Of a stretch of 64,000 nucleotides of DNA, positions 17,733 through 26,315 are shown in pieces. A model generated the notes under the pieces. It was given only the letters and a program-made list of their open reading frames with translations, searched no databases and was not told the origin of the DNA. The DNA is from Candidatus Melainabacteria bacterium (lineage in GTDB: Bacteria > Cyanobacteriota > Vampirovibrionia > Obscuribacterales > Obscuribacteraceae), in assembly GCA_016699165.1 (NCBI GenBank), contig CP064963.1, positions 3,968,001-4,032,000 of the forward strand, written 5' to 3'. A program made the position numbers and the translations under genes. Numbering within the stretch: the stretch's first letter is position 1; every line of letters starts with the position of its first letter.

Positions 17733-19367
17733 TTATGCATCGTTTTTATCGCGGGGCGGAATCGACTTTTCAGTCAAAAGCCAGTCCCCAAGCTTCTCTT
17801 TCAATTGCTTCAAGGTATAGGGCTTGGCTAAATAATCATCCATTCCGGCCTGACGGCATTTTTCATAGTCGCCTGTCATTGCGCCAGCAGTCATAGCTAT
17901 GATAGTTATATGCTCATCGGTGTTTTTTTCTAATTCGCGGATCTTTTGGGTTGCCTCATAACCATCCATAACCGGTAAATGGCAATCCATTAATATAAGC
18001 GTATAGCGAGCACGTTCTAGTTCGTCAAGTGCTGCTTGTCCATTGGAAACGGCATTGGCGCCTATTCCCAGAGTTTCTAGTTGTTTTACTGCCAGACTGC
18101 GCAGCACAGGATTATCTTCTACTACTAATACTTTGCCTTGCGATGCTGAGCCTAAATTAAAAGTGACCGATGCGGTATATCTCTTCAATATAATTTCGGC
18201 TGTGTGAAAAAAGGGCACGATAAACCAGAAAGTAGAGCCTTTGCTTTTCTGGCTCTCCACCCCGATTTCGCCATCCATTAGTTCGACTAATAACTTACTT
18301 ATAGTAAGACCAAGACCAGTGCCTCCATACTTTCTAGTGGTGGATTCATCTGCTTGAGTAAATGGCGTAAAAAGTATTTTCTTTTCTTGCTCATCCAGTC
18401 CAATGCCAGTATCTGTAACTGAAAATTTGACTAGAGTTTTGTCTTGCTCGCGACTGAGAATAGACACATCAACATCTATTTGACCGCGGTCAGTAAATTT
18501 GACGGCATTGCCCATCAAATTAAGTAAGACTTGATTTGTACGTGCTGGGTCGCCGCTCAGGTTGTGTGTATGCCCTTCTAGCTCAGGGTCAATACGACAA
18601 TTTAAAACAAGTCCTTTTTTCTGGGCTGCAGGTAAAAGCATATTTATTGACTCGCGGACCATTTCAGGCGGATTCAATAACACCCTTTGTAGTGTCATTT
18701 TTCCAGCTTCTATTTTGGACAAATCGAGTATATCGTTTACGATTAGATGCAATGATTTGGCCGCTTCCTGAATTGATGATGCAAGATCTTTCTGGTGCGG
18801 AGTTAAATCAGTGCGCAAAAGCAATTCGTTCATGCCCATTACGCCAGTTACTGGTGTGCGCAATTCGTGACTGATATTGGCTACAAAAGAAGATTTCAAA
18901 TTGGAGGCTTCAAGAGCCTGGTCGCGAGCCAGAATGAGATTCTTATTCAGTGTGCTCAACTCTTTGTTGGCTAGCGCAAGCTTTTCATTTGCTTCTTCCA
19001 GTCGTGCCGGGCTCTTTAGCGCAAGCATTTTGGGAATTAGAGGCCAAAGTAAGATGGCGGTTGCAAGCGAAACTATGGCAGTGACTAAATCAAGCAATGC
19101 TTCAGCCCAATAATGAGCATTATAAATAGTCCAGATTTTCATCACGTGTGTTAGGCCGCACGACACTATGAAAAGAGCGAATAATCTGAACAGCCATGGA
19201 TACGGCAGATCATCTTTGCGTTTTTTGACAAAATAAACCAGCGCTGCTGGAATGGCGAAATAAGCAAGTGCAATACCTGCATTGGCGATGATCCAGGTAA
19301 GCAACAGAGGTGTATTCCATTGCAAACAAACACCATGGGGCATGAAATTGTTGCAAAAATCAGGCAT
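17733..19367 (-). CDS. Hybrid histidine kinase with ethylene-receptor-like sensor domain
   Basis: A 544-residue membrane kinase. Residues about 20-115 resemble the three-helix ethylene-binding domain of plant ETR1 and cyanobacterial homologues: IALAYFAIPAALVYFVKKR, then FIVSCGLTHVMKIWTIY, with the copper-liganding Cys and His spaced as in ETR1 C65/H69. The acidic residue aligned with ETR1 D25 is Asn here (IIANAGIALAYF). A coiled coil leads to the kinase: H box FVANISHELRTPVTGVMG, N box NLMGNAVKFTD, and G boxes. The C-terminal receiver (about 420-535) has the phospho-acceptor in LILMDCHLPVMDG. No DNA-binding domain is present. It is preceded by a small secreted-protein gene 3 nt away. Confidence 0.9.
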   Translation of the reverse strand: MPDFCNNFMPHGVCLQWNTPLLLTWIIANAGIALAYFAIPAALVYFVKKRKDDLPYPWLFRLFALFIVSCGLTHVMKIWTIYNAHYWAEALLDLVTAIVSLATAILLWPLIPKMLALKSPARLEEANEKLALANKELSTLNKNLILARDQALEASNLKSSFVANISHELRTPVTGVMGMNELLLRTDLTPHQKDLASSIQEAAKSLHLIVNDILDLSKIEAGKMTLQRVLLNPPEMVRESINMLLPAAQKKGLVLNCRIDPELEGHTHNLSGDPARTNQVLLNLMGNAVKFTDRGQIDVDVSILSREQDKTLVKFSVTDTGIGLDEQEKKILFTPFTQADESTTRKYGGTGLGLTISKLLVELMDGEIGVESQKSKGSTFWFIVPFFHTAEIILKRYTASVTFNLGSASQGKVLVVEDNPVLRSLAVKQLETLGIGANAVSNGQAALDELERARYTLILMDCHLPVMDGYEATQKIRELEKNTDEHITIIAMTAGAMTGDYEKCRQAGMDDYLAKPYTLKQLKEKLGDWLLTEKSIPPRDKNDA

Positions 19368-19370
19368 TGA

Positions 19371-19844
19371 TCAGTTTTTCTTCGAATTTGTTTTTTTCAA
19401 GAACTCGCTAATATCTTTTATTGATGCCATTGGTTGTGGTGTTATAGTGGACCAAAGTAATTTATTTTTGTTATCCGAAATTTCATGCAATTCTAGTTTG
19501 TTCATCAGACAAAAGCCGCCAGATTGATACGAGATCCATAATCTGTCGGATGTAGCTGCGGCAAATTTCAAACTCTGGCTGGGTAGGTCTGGTGTGCGTA
19601 CACAACCTGAATTGAACGGTTTGCCTGGGTCCGCCATTTCGCCAAAAGTCTTATTCAATCCGCCAGGCAACTCACTCACTTTGGCAATTGATTTAAAAGC
19701 ATCGGCCGAATCACTCAAGCGTTTCACTTCGTCCTGAGTCAAGTCTTGCGGTGCGGGAGTTTGTGACATAGAAATTTCTGGATAAACTAAAATGAGGGCT
19801 GCGACAACTGCAATAGTGTTGATAATTGATATTAGCTTTTTCAT
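19371..19844 (-). CDS. Small exported protein of unknown function
   Basis: Not recognised. The 157-residue product starts MKKLISIINTIAVVAALILVYP, a signal peptide or membrane anchor, followed by a Pro/Gln-rich stretch (SQTPAPQDLTQ) and a compact domain with two cysteines (CVRTPDL, GGFCLMNKLEL) that could pair outside the cytoplasm. The ordering on the minus strand is this gene, then the ethylene-sensor-like kinase only 3 nt downstream, so the two are very likely co-transcribed. A sensory accessory role outside the membrane is possible but unproven. Confidence 0.75.
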   Translation of the reverse strand: MKKLISIINTIAVVAALILVYPEISMSQTPAPQDLTQDEVKRLSDSADAFKSIAKVSELPGGLNKTFGEMADPGKPFNSGCVRTPDLPSQSLKFAAATSDRLWISYQSGGFCLMNKLELHEISDNKNKLLWSTITPQPMASIKDISEFLKKTNSKKN

Positions 19845-19883
19845 AATAGATAAATTGTATCACCGCGTTGTATTAATAAACCT

Positions 19884-20654
19884 ATGGATGACTATCGCGA
19901 TATCCCCATTGTTTTGCCAGCAGGCTGTGCCGACAACACTGCCCTTGATTATCATCAGGTGGAGATAGATGTTGAGGGTGCGGAAAATAAAGAGCCTTTA
20001 GTCGACCTGGCACTATATAAAGTGGCAGTTCATTCAGCTTACGCATCAAGCGATCCTCCTTATCACAAAGCTTTTGCTAACGCTCTTTCGTCTGTTTATT
20101 TGCGTCAGAGTGTGGCGAAAAAACTGGTTGAAGTTAACGAGCGCTTGAAAAAATATGGGGTTGAAGTGCTTGCTCTAGACGGGTTCAGACCAATTTCACT
20201 GCAAAGCGATATCTGGAATTATTTTATAAAGCGGGGCGAAGAAGTTCTAAACGAGCCAAAGGAAGAAGATCTTGTCCAGTTTGCGGGCACTTATTGTTCT
20301 GACCCGCGTAGTTTTGATCCGGGTAACTGGCGCACGTGGCCAGTGCACAACACTGGTGGTGCCATTGATTTGACGCTCAGATCTTTGAAAAATCAGAAGC
20401 CATTATTCATGGGATCGAGCTTTGACCAGGCTGATGAAATTTCTTCCACCACTTATTTTGAAAGTAATTCGATGCAAGGCGAGCGCGAAGTGGAAGCGCG
20501 AATAAACAGGCGTATGCTCTATCATGCCATGCGCCAGGCTGGATTTGTTAACTATCCTCATGAGTGGTGGCATTTCGATTATGGTACTCAAATGTGGATT
20601 AAAAACGGAAATAAAAAGCCTCCTGCCATTTATGGTCGAGCTGAAATCAAATAG
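19884..20654 (+). CDS. ddpX: D-alanyl-D-alanine dipeptidase (VanX/DdpX family, M15D)
   Basis: Zinc peptidase that hydrolyses D-Ala-D-Ala. At 256 residues it fits the family. Zinc ligands and catalytic residues are in place: H155 and D162 in VHNTGGAIDLTL, and E227 plus H230 in HEWWHFDYG; the DGFRP motif (R102) matches the substrate-stabilising arginine of VanX. There is no signal peptide, so it should act in the cytoplasm. No vanH, vanA or D-Ala-D-Lac ligase gene lies nearby, so a role in cell-wall dipeptide recycling is more likely than glycopeptide resistance. It is divergent from the gene pair on the minus strand. Confidence 0.92.
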   Translation: MDDYRDIPIVLPAGCADNTALDYHQVEIDVEGAENKEPLVDLALYKVAVHSAYASSDPPYHKAFANALSSVYLRQSVAKKLVEVNERLKKYGVEVLALDGFRPISLQSDIWNYFIKRGEEVLNEPKEEDLVQFAGTYCSDPRSFDPGNWRTWPVHNTGGAIDLTLRSLKNQKPLFMGSSFDQADEISSTTYFESNSMQGEREVEARINRRMLYHAMRQAGFVNYPHEWWHFDYGTQMWIKNGNKKPPAIYGRAEIK

Positions 20655-20741
20655 ATATAAATATTTGAGTGTCTGAAATTCAGATATTTATTTTGAATTT
20701 GGGCAAAAGGCTGGACAAACGACTCGTATTGGTAATACACT

Positions 20742-20751
20742 TACATATGTA
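20742..20751. promoter_or_regulatory. Palindrome upstream of lexA (possible operator)
   Basis: TACATATGTA is a perfect 10-bp palindrome 18 bp before the lexA start, and a second inverted repeat (GTATT-N3-AATAC) lies at 20726-20738. LexA normally represses its own gene from such a site, but neither sequence matches the best-known LexA boxes (CTGT-N8-ACAG or GAAC-N4-GTTC). The role is inferred from position only. Confidence 0.3.
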
Positions 20752-20769
20752 TCCTATTGGGGCTTATTG

Positions 20770-21438
20770 ATGAAAACGCTACCTCCGCGCCAGCAAGATG
20801 TTTTAAACGCAATTGCCACGCTAAGTAAAGAAAAGCATTATGCTCCAAGCCTGGCTGAGCTTGCGGCCCTTTTAGGGGTGAAAAATCGCATGACTGTGCA
20901 CCAGCATGTGACTGCTCTAAAAAATAAAAATATGGTCGAGTGGGAACCCAATTTAAATCGCTCGCTTCGAGTTTCTGAACTTGGTATGCAGCATCTGACC
21001 GGTAGTTTTGAAGAAGAATTCGATGATAAAATTGCTTCTTTTGAGTCTAAGTCTACCTCTAGAGGCCTGCCTCTAGTTGGAAAAATTGCAGCAGGCTCGC
21101 CAATTGATGCCATTAACCAATCAACTGAGTTTCTTGCTATCGATTCAGACTATGCCGAGCGTGGCTGTTATGCCTTGCAAGTTAAAGGCGAATCGATGAT
21201 TGAAGATGGAATTTTTGAAGGCGATTTTGTTATTGTCAAACCAAATCCATCGCCCAACAATGGCGATATTGTAGTGGCACTGCTTGAAGACGGGGGCGCC
21301 ACACTGAAGCGCTTTTACAAAGAAAAAGGCGGCTTTCGTTTGCAACCAGCCAATTCAACTATGGAACCTATTTTTGTTAATAGCCAACACGACTTGCAAA
21401 TTCAAGGCGTTGTGGTTGGACTATTTCGCAAAATTTAG
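20770..21438 (+). CDS. lexA: LexA repressor
   Basis: SOS-response repressor, 222 residues from ATG 20770 (a TTG at 20767 is in frame just before it). The N-terminal winged helix is PPRQQDVLNAIATLSKEKHY with recognition region around ALLGVKNRMTVHQHVTAL. The self-cleavage domain has the Ala-Gly scissile bond A108-G109 in KIAAGSP, catalytic S142 in KGESMIEDGI and K180 in GATLKRFYK, all at the expected spacing. DNA damage should trigger RecA-assisted cleavage and derepression. The gene stands alone, convergent with rqcH. The recognition helix differs from the E. coli type, so the operator is likely different. Confidence 0.96.
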   Translation: MKTLPPRQQDVLNAIATLSKEKHYAPSLAELAALLGVKNRMTVHQHVTALKNKNMVEWEPNLNRSLRVSELGMQHLTGSFEEEFDDKIASFESKSTSRGLPLVGKIAAGSPIDAINQSTEFLAIDSDYAERGCYALQVKGESMIEDGIFEGDFVIVKPNPSPNNGDIVVALLEDGGATLKRFYKEKGGFRLQPANSTMEPIFVNSQHDLQIQGVVVGLFRKI

Positions 21439-21453
21439 ATCAAGAAAACAGAC

Positions 21454-23334
21454 TCAAGAATATAGTCTTTTAATTAAATCAGGCATGGCCACTGCAGTGT
21501 CTACAAGCAAAGTTCTTTCGTTTTCATAGCGAACCTGGCCAATTTTGTTCTTATCCAGACTTTTGACATAACGACATTGTGTGTACACAACAGTCACTTT
21601 GGCCCCGGCGGGAACTCGCGAAAGTCTTGCTGCAATTTGTGCTGCTTCAAGCAAAGTTGTTTTGGGCGGGTCTTGTTTGGTCGATGGCACTCGAATTAAA
21701 ACATGCGCACCGCTTTGTCCAAGTACATGCAGCCAGATATCGTACTGATTTGCAATCGAGAGTAAATGACTGTTTTCATGCCTGTTTCGACCGGCATAAA
21801 TTTTCCAGCCATCTTGAGAGGCCAGACTTAAAAGACGTCTTTTACCTGAGTTTTTATTATTTGCTCCCTGCTCTTTTTTGTTGTGCGGGCTTGCTTTTCT
21901 ATCACCGGATCTGGCCTGTTGCGCGGCTGGATTTTTGGGCATCAGTGTTTCTTTTACTGCATATAATTCAGAAAGCCCAGGGGCTTCTTTGAGGGCTGAA
22001 TCTATTTTGTCTAGAAAAGACAAGCGACTGTTTATTTCGTCAAGCACGGTAGATGCAGAAGAAATGCGCGCTCTGGCTTTAGCGTAAAGTCTGTAATAGT
22101 GCTGCGCATTTTGCACGCCGGACAATAATGGATTTAGTTTGATTTTGGTTTTGCTATCTGTCTCGTCTATTAAAATCTCTTCCTGTCCTGGTTTTACACT
22201 GGACAAATGGGCAAGAATTAAATCACCCGTTGTTTTTAAACCAGAAAGCTCTTCTTCGTTTACGGCATGTTCGCCTGCTTGAGCGCGTCTTACTTCAAGC
22301 TTTTGGCGCTCGCCTCTTACTTCGGAAAAAAGTCTTTCTTTTAATTGACTGAACTGTTCTTTGCTTTCAAGCACTCTGTAATAGTGTTCGATCATGTCAT
22401 TGCATGCGCTAAACTCAACCCAGTCATCATGTTTAGACCAACCAAGACTTGTGTAAGTAGTATAGTTTTTGCACATGTGAGGACTGAATTTTGAAATATT
22501 TTGCAGATCCGAAATTTTTTCCCAGATAGACTCAGTTAATTCTTCAGGGTCGAATTTTTCAATGCGAGATGACAGTTTGAGCGACTGCACAAGCTCTTCA
22601 GCTAAAGTTTTTCCCAGTCCGCTGAAAGTAGACAAAAACCACTGTTCGTATGTAACTGAATGTGGTGGCGTTGCATTATCGCTTGCATCATGCCCATCGA
22701 CACCAGCGGCAAGGGCTTTGATTTTTTCTTTTAAAATAGTTTTGTCGACCAGAAAAATATTGGGTTTATCTGGAGCCGGTGGGCGCTCATAAATGCCTTT
22801 GGGCAATATTTCGCGTCTGCGACTCATTTCTTTTGTCACCACATGTGATGCCGCCAAAATAAGTCTTGTTTCTTTATCCCAAAAAATCAAGTTACTGTGT
22901 CTGCCCATAAGCTCTGCCGAGAGTACTTTGAGAGATGTTGTGCCAACTTCGTCTACACATGAAAAAACAAAGTCAATCACGCGCTCTCCTGGCAATTGTT
23001 CCACACCAACAAGTGTGGCTGCATAAAGCAATTTGCGCAGTATCACACCGAACTTGGGTTGTGATTTGAATTTTTCTTTGATTTGATATCGCTCAAAGAT
23101 GTTCTTGTCATTTGAATTTGCTTTATCGCCTGAGCTTGGGATTTGAACCAGACAAATGCGCGCGTATGTGGAGTGGGCGCTTAGAAAAATATTGATATTG
23201 CCGCTTTTAGCCCGCAAACCAATTAGAATCTCGTCGCGACCAAGCTGACTGATTTTGTCCACACGCTTGTTCAAAAGAAGCGGTTTGGCTTCTTGCAGGA
23301 CGGCTTTTAAACTAAGGGCATCAAAAGGTTGCAT
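21454..23334 (-). CDS. rqcH: NFACT-family ribosome quality-control protein RqcH (FbpA/Rqc2 homologue)
   Basis: A 626-residue NFACT protein. Family members bind 50S subunits that carry stalled nascent chains and add C-terminal alanine tails that mark the peptide for degradation. The NFACT-N domain starts with MQPFDALSLKAVLQEAKPLLLNKRVDKI. A helix-hairpin-helix and long coiled coil occupy the middle. The NFACT-R domain is near the C-terminus (DGWKIYAGRNRHENSHLLSI, then DIWLHVLGQSGAHVLIR). A charged low-complexity linker sits between. The gene converges on lexA with 15 nt between stops. Older annotations call this family fibronectin-binding; the ribosomal role is the better supported one. Confidence 0.9.
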   Translation of the reverse strand: MQPFDALSLKAVLQEAKPLLLNKRVDKISQLGRDEILIGLRAKSGNINIFLSAHSTYARICLVQIPSSGDKANSNDKNIFERYQIKEKFKSQPKFGVILRKLLYAATLVGVEQLPGERVIDFVFSCVDEVGTTSLKVLSAELMGRHSNLIFWDKETRLILAASHVVTKEMSRRREILPKGIYERPPAPDKPNIFLVDKTILKEKIKALAAGVDGHDASDNATPPHSVTYEQWFLSTFSGLGKTLAEELVQSLKLSSRIEKFDPEELTESIWEKISDLQNISKFSPHMCKNYTTYTSLGWSKHDDWVEFSACNDMIEHYYRVLESKEQFSQLKERLFSEVRGERQKLEVRRAQAGEHAVNEEELSGLKTTGDLILAHLSSVKPGQEEILIDETDSKTKIKLNPLLSGVQNAQHYYRLYAKARARISSASTVLDEINSRLSFLDKIDSALKEAPGLSELYAVKETLMPKNPAAQQARSGDRKASPHNKKEQGANNKNSGKRRLLSLASQDGWKIYAGRNRHENSHLLSIANQYDIWLHVLGQSGAHVLIRVPSTKQDPPKTTLLEAAQIAARLSRVPAGAKVTVVYTQCRYVKSLDKNKIGQVRYENERTLLVDTAVAMPDLIKRLYS

Positions 23335-23407
23335 GATTTATCTGTTGTACCCTATATTTTTACCGAAATTCAGGACATAATTCACTACGACTTGAAAATC
23401 AACAAAA

Positions 23408-24022
23408 ATGCCTAGTGAAGCGGAAAAACTAGCTGAAAACACAGAACCAGAGCGAATGACCAATTTGTTTGTGGTCACTGGTCCGTCTGGAGTTGGCAAG
23501 GGAACAATCATTGCCAAGATTCTGGAGCGCGTCCCGCATATTGCTAAGTCAGTTTCAGCCACAACAAGACCAATGCGTGAAGGCGAGCGCAGAGACGTCG
23601 ATTATTTCTTTTGTACGTCAGACGAATTCTTCAAAATGAAGTTACGCGGTGAGTTTCTCGAGTGGGCAAAATTCACTGAGCATTATTATGGAACTCCTAA
23701 ATCCTGGGTTGAGAAGTCGCTTTCGGAAGGTCAAGATGTAATCTTGGAAATCGAAGTGGAAGGCGCCAAGCAGATTCGACAGAAATATCCGCAAGCTGTT
23801 TTGATTTTCATATCGCCTCCTTCCTACGATGAGCTGAAATCGAGGCTGCAATCAAGAGCAACAGAGTCGCCCGAGCGCATACTTTCGCGTCTTGAAAAAG
23901 CGAAAGAAGAATTGAATGCAAAAAACTTGTTCGATTATGAAGTTATAAATGACAATCTTGACGAAGCCATTGGCAATCTTGAACATATCGTGTACGCTGA
24001 AAGGGCTCGGACTACTCGTTGA
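23408..24022 (+). CDS. gmk: Guanylate kinase
   Basis: Phosphorylates GMP to GDP with ATP. The 204-residue protein has the P-loop GPSGVGKGT at residues 25-33 and the GMP-binding region SATTRPMREGERRDVDYFF, followed by the lid and EVEGAKQIRQKYP. ATG 23408 adds about 16 residues before the family start; an in-frame ATG at 23456 (MTNLFVVTG) is a shorter alternative. rpoZ follows 39 nt downstream, a gene order conserved in many bacteria. It is divergent from rqcH. Confidence 0.96.
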   Translation: MPSEAEKLAENTEPERMTNLFVVTGPSGVGKGTIIAKILERVPHIAKSVSATTRPMREGERRDVDYFFCTSDEFFKMKLRGEFLEWAKFTEHYYGTPKSWVEKSLSEGQDVILEIEVEGAKQIRQKYPQAVLIFISPPSYDELKSRLQSRATESPERILSRLEKAKEELNAKNLFDYEVINDNLDEAIGNLEHIVYAERARTTR

Positions 24023-24061
24023 GTCCGGCATTTGTTCGATTGGCGGAGATTGTTATAACTC

Positions 24062-24271
24062 ATGAGCACTACAAATATTCTGGATCAATTACTCGATGAA
24101 AGCACTAATCGTTATGAATTAGTACTGAGAGTGGCTCAAAGAGCCAAACAGATCAAGAATGAGTCGCGTGAGCAGCACAAAACAGTTAACTCGGTTATTC
24201 AAGCTCTCCAAATGGTGGCTGCCGAGGGTGACGGAACGATTTTGATCTCGACCTCCGGCTACGTTTATTAA
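24062..24271 (+). CDS. rpoZ: DNA-directed RNA polymerase omega subunit
   Basis: A 69-residue small subunit that helps assemble RNA polymerase around beta prime. The diagnostic stretch is NRYELVLRVAQRAKQIKNE (residues 16-34), matching the omega consensus R-x-E-L-V-x-x-A-x-x-R-A-x-Q-I. It follows gmk by 39 nt on the same strand, the common gmk-rpoZ arrangement, which supports the call for a protein this short. Confidence 0.88.
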   Translation: MSTTNILDQLLDESTNRYELVLRVAQRAKQIKNESREQHKTVNSVIQALQMVAAEGDGTILISTSGYVY

Positions 24272-24402
24272 ATTTTCTCCATAAAGATTATATCTTGGCA
24301 GCCGTGGTGATTCCACCATTGCCCAGGTCCTAGTCTAGCTTTACGATTCTTGTGCAGGTGAAAAAGATCCTGGCGTTGCGGAATCAGTAAAAGGCGATTT
24401 AA

Positions 24403-24615
24403 ATGGACATCTGGTCAATTATTCTCACGGCTGCGCTTTTGGCTGGCATATGGGGTTGGTGTATGACCCCATTCGTAAACGGCATCTTATGGTTTTGCGA
24501 TTGGAGCGAAGGCGTTAATCTCGACTGGGGCTTGGAAGTAGCCTTTACTGTCCTTGTGCCCTTCGTCTGGGTTTTTGCACTGGTCGAAATTATGATTCTC
24601 TACGCAAGCAAGTAG
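24403..24615 (+). CDS. Small membrane protein of unknown function
   Basis: A 70-residue protein with two predicted transmembrane helices (IILTAALLAGIWGWCMTPFV and VAFTVLVPFVWVFALVEIMIL) and a short Trp/Asp loop between them. ATG 24403 has a fair ribosome binding site (AAAGGCG) upstream. Its last 129 nt overlap the C-terminal codons of the convergent dihydrouridine synthase gene, which is unusual. The strong hydrophobic pattern and start context favour a real gene, but it could be an artefact of the opposite frame. An imperfect hairpin at about 24298-24330 lies in front of it. Confidence 0.55.
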   Translation: MDIWSIILTAALLAGIWGWCMTPFVNGILWFCDWSEGVNLDWGLEVAFTVLVPFVWVFALVEIMILYASK

Positions 24616-25602
24616 GCTATCTTGACCTTCTTTACCGGCGCAAAGATATGCTAATTCGCTCAAAATAATTCCTATTTCAAAAAGACTCTCAACTTGTGTA
24701 AGCCTGTTTCTAAAAGGTGCAGCGCCACTCATGCCTTTGGTGTAATTGGTCAAATGACGCCTTGATTCGCGCGTTCCCACACTAGCGCCTTTATATTCGA
24801 TTAAGCCTTTTGCGTGTAAGAACGCCAATATAAGCCGCTCTGTGTTAGTTGGCGGTTCGTCTAAAATGCCGTAATCAAGATATTTGGTTATGCGTGGAAT
24901 AAGCCACGGATTTCCAAGTGTCCCTCGTGCCACAGCCACTCCGTCGCATCCGGTAATTTCTAAAAGTTTGAGCGCGTCTTCGGGTGTAAATACATCGCCA
25001 TTGCCAAAGACCGGGATGGACAGCGCTTTTTTGACATGGCTTATGAAATTCCAATCGGCATTGCCTGAATATCTTTGTGCGCGTGTTCGCCCATGAACAG
25101 TGACTGCAGACGCCCCTGCTCCTTCGATCATTTCACCAAACTGAACACAATTTTTCTGGCTCTCGTCCCAGCCAAGGCGAAATTTGACTGTCACTGGGAT
25201 TTTGACAGAAGACTTGACCGAGCGAACAATCTCGCGAGCAAGCTCAGGTTCACGCATGAGCGCGCATCCATCTTTGCCGTTGGTAATTTTTGGCACCGGA
25301 CATCCCATGTTTATATCTAAAAAGTCTGCGCCGCGCGCCTCAGCCATCACAGCTGCCTGAGCCATAACGTCTGGTTCGTGTCCGAATATCTGAATGCCAA
25401 CCGGGTGTTCGCCCTGGTCTAATTGCATTATTTGATTTTCGGGCTTGTACATCAAACTGCGACTTGAGACCATTTCAGTGGACATCAGGCAAGTAGGGTC
25501 GACTTTGCGGACAATTCGTCTAAACACAAGATCCGTGACCCCAGCCATGGGAGGCACGTAAACTCGTCCTTTTAATGTAAGCGTTCCAATCTGGATAGGC
25601 AT
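24487..25602 (-). CDS. dusB: tRNA-dihydrouridine synthase
   Basis: FMN enzyme that reduces uridine to dihydrouridine in tRNA D-loops. The TIM barrel is recognisable from VYVPPMAGVTDLVFRRIVRK, with the catalytic cysteine in NMGCPVPKITNGKDGCALM, FMN-binding TVHGRTRAQRYSG and GNGDVFTPEDA, then GVAVARGTLGNPWL. At 371 residues it is longer than typical DusB: the last 50 residues (after SELAYLCAG) are not a familiar part of the fold, and their coding sequence is the part shared with the convergent small membrane gene. It is divergent from the following secreted protein gene. Confidence 0.93.
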   Translation of the reverse strand: MPIQIGTLTLKGRVYVPPMAGVTDLVFRRIVRKVDPTCLMSTEMVSSRSLMYKPENQIMQLDQGEHPVGIQIFGHEPDVMAQAAVMAEARGADFLDINMGCPVPKITNGKDGCALMREPELAREIVRSVKSSVKIPVTVKFRLGWDESQKNCVQFGEMIEGAGASAVTVHGRTRAQRYSGNADWNFISHVKKALSIPVFGNGDVFTPEDALKLLEITGCDGVAVARGTLGNPWLIPRITKYLDYGILDEPPTNTERLILAFLHAKGLIEYKGASVGTRESRRHLTNYTKGMSGAAPFRNRLTQVESLFEIGIILSELAYLCAGKEGQDSLLACVENHNFDQCKNPDEGHKDSKGYFQAPVEINAFAPIAKP

Positions 25603-25643
25603 GTTCAGCTAGCGGGAAACAAAGAGATTACAATTACTATGCT

Positions 25644-26315
25644 ATGAAAAACTATTTTACACCCAATCTCTTGCTAACCTGTCTTGCAGCTCTTTTCTTC
25701 GTAATGCTTGGAAGTAATCGCCCAGCTCAAGCAGAATCTCAAAGCTATGGCTGCTACAAATTGAGCGGTCGTGTTACCGACTCCTCTAATAACCCAATTA
25801 AGGGCGTGCGGGTTGAAGTCTGGGAAAAGAAAGACAACGGCTATATTTCAGCCACGAGCACAAATGTCAAAGGTGAATTTTCTTTTGCTCACGACCCTTG
25901 CGGACCGCTCTTTTTAGAAGTTACAGCACCGCTTAAGACTCAGTTGGCATCAGCCATTGTAGAAAATATTCCAGGAACAGAAGCGCGCAATATTTTAATT
26001 GGCATGAAACATGGTTACCTGGTCGAAGGACGAGTCACCAGTCGTGATGGCAAACCAGTGAAAGGAATTGTGATTAAAGCATTCGCTACTGGTCACAATT
26101 TTAAATCATCTGAGCGAGTGCATGGTGGTGGCGCAGTTGAAACATCCAAAAAAGGATATTACAAAATGGTGCTCACCCCAGGCGAAAAAACTTTCGTGTT
26201 GCTCAATCAAAATCTAAGCGAGTATGCAAGCTATTCTTCGCATGCTGCCACAATTACGCATGATCAAATGGTGGTCGATTTTCAGATTCCATATGTTGGA
26301 GAATTAACTAAGTAA
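25644..26315 (+). CDS. Secreted protein with carboxypeptidase-regulatory-like repeats
   Basis: A 223-residue exported protein. The signal peptide (MKNYFTPNLLLTCLAALFFVML, cleavage near AQA-ES) is followed by two carboxypeptidase-regulatory-like beta domains: KLSGRVTDSSNNPIKGVRVEVW (from about residue 39) and VEGRVTSRDGKPVKGIVIKAF (from about 131). Such domains are common in surface proteins and bind or stiffen; no enzyme motif is seen. larC begins on the next base after the stop, so the two genes are translationally coupled although no functional link is obvious. Confidence 0.82.
   Translation: MKNYFTPNLLLTCLAALFFVMLGSNRPAQAESQSYGCYKLSGRVTDSSNNPIKGVRVEVWEKKDNGYISATSTNVKGEFSFAHDPCGPLFLEVTAPLKTQLASAIVENIPGTEARNILIGMKHGYLVEGRVTSRDGKPVKGIVIKAFATGHNFKSSERVHGGGAVETSKKGYYKMVLTPGEKTFVLLNQNLSEYASYSSHAATITHDQMVVDFQIPYVGELTK

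Noticed and set aside
19884..20654. VanX-type dipeptidase as a vancomycin resistance gene
   Set aside because: No vanA/vanB ligase, vanH or VanRS genes are adjacent, so cell-wall turnover is the simpler reading.
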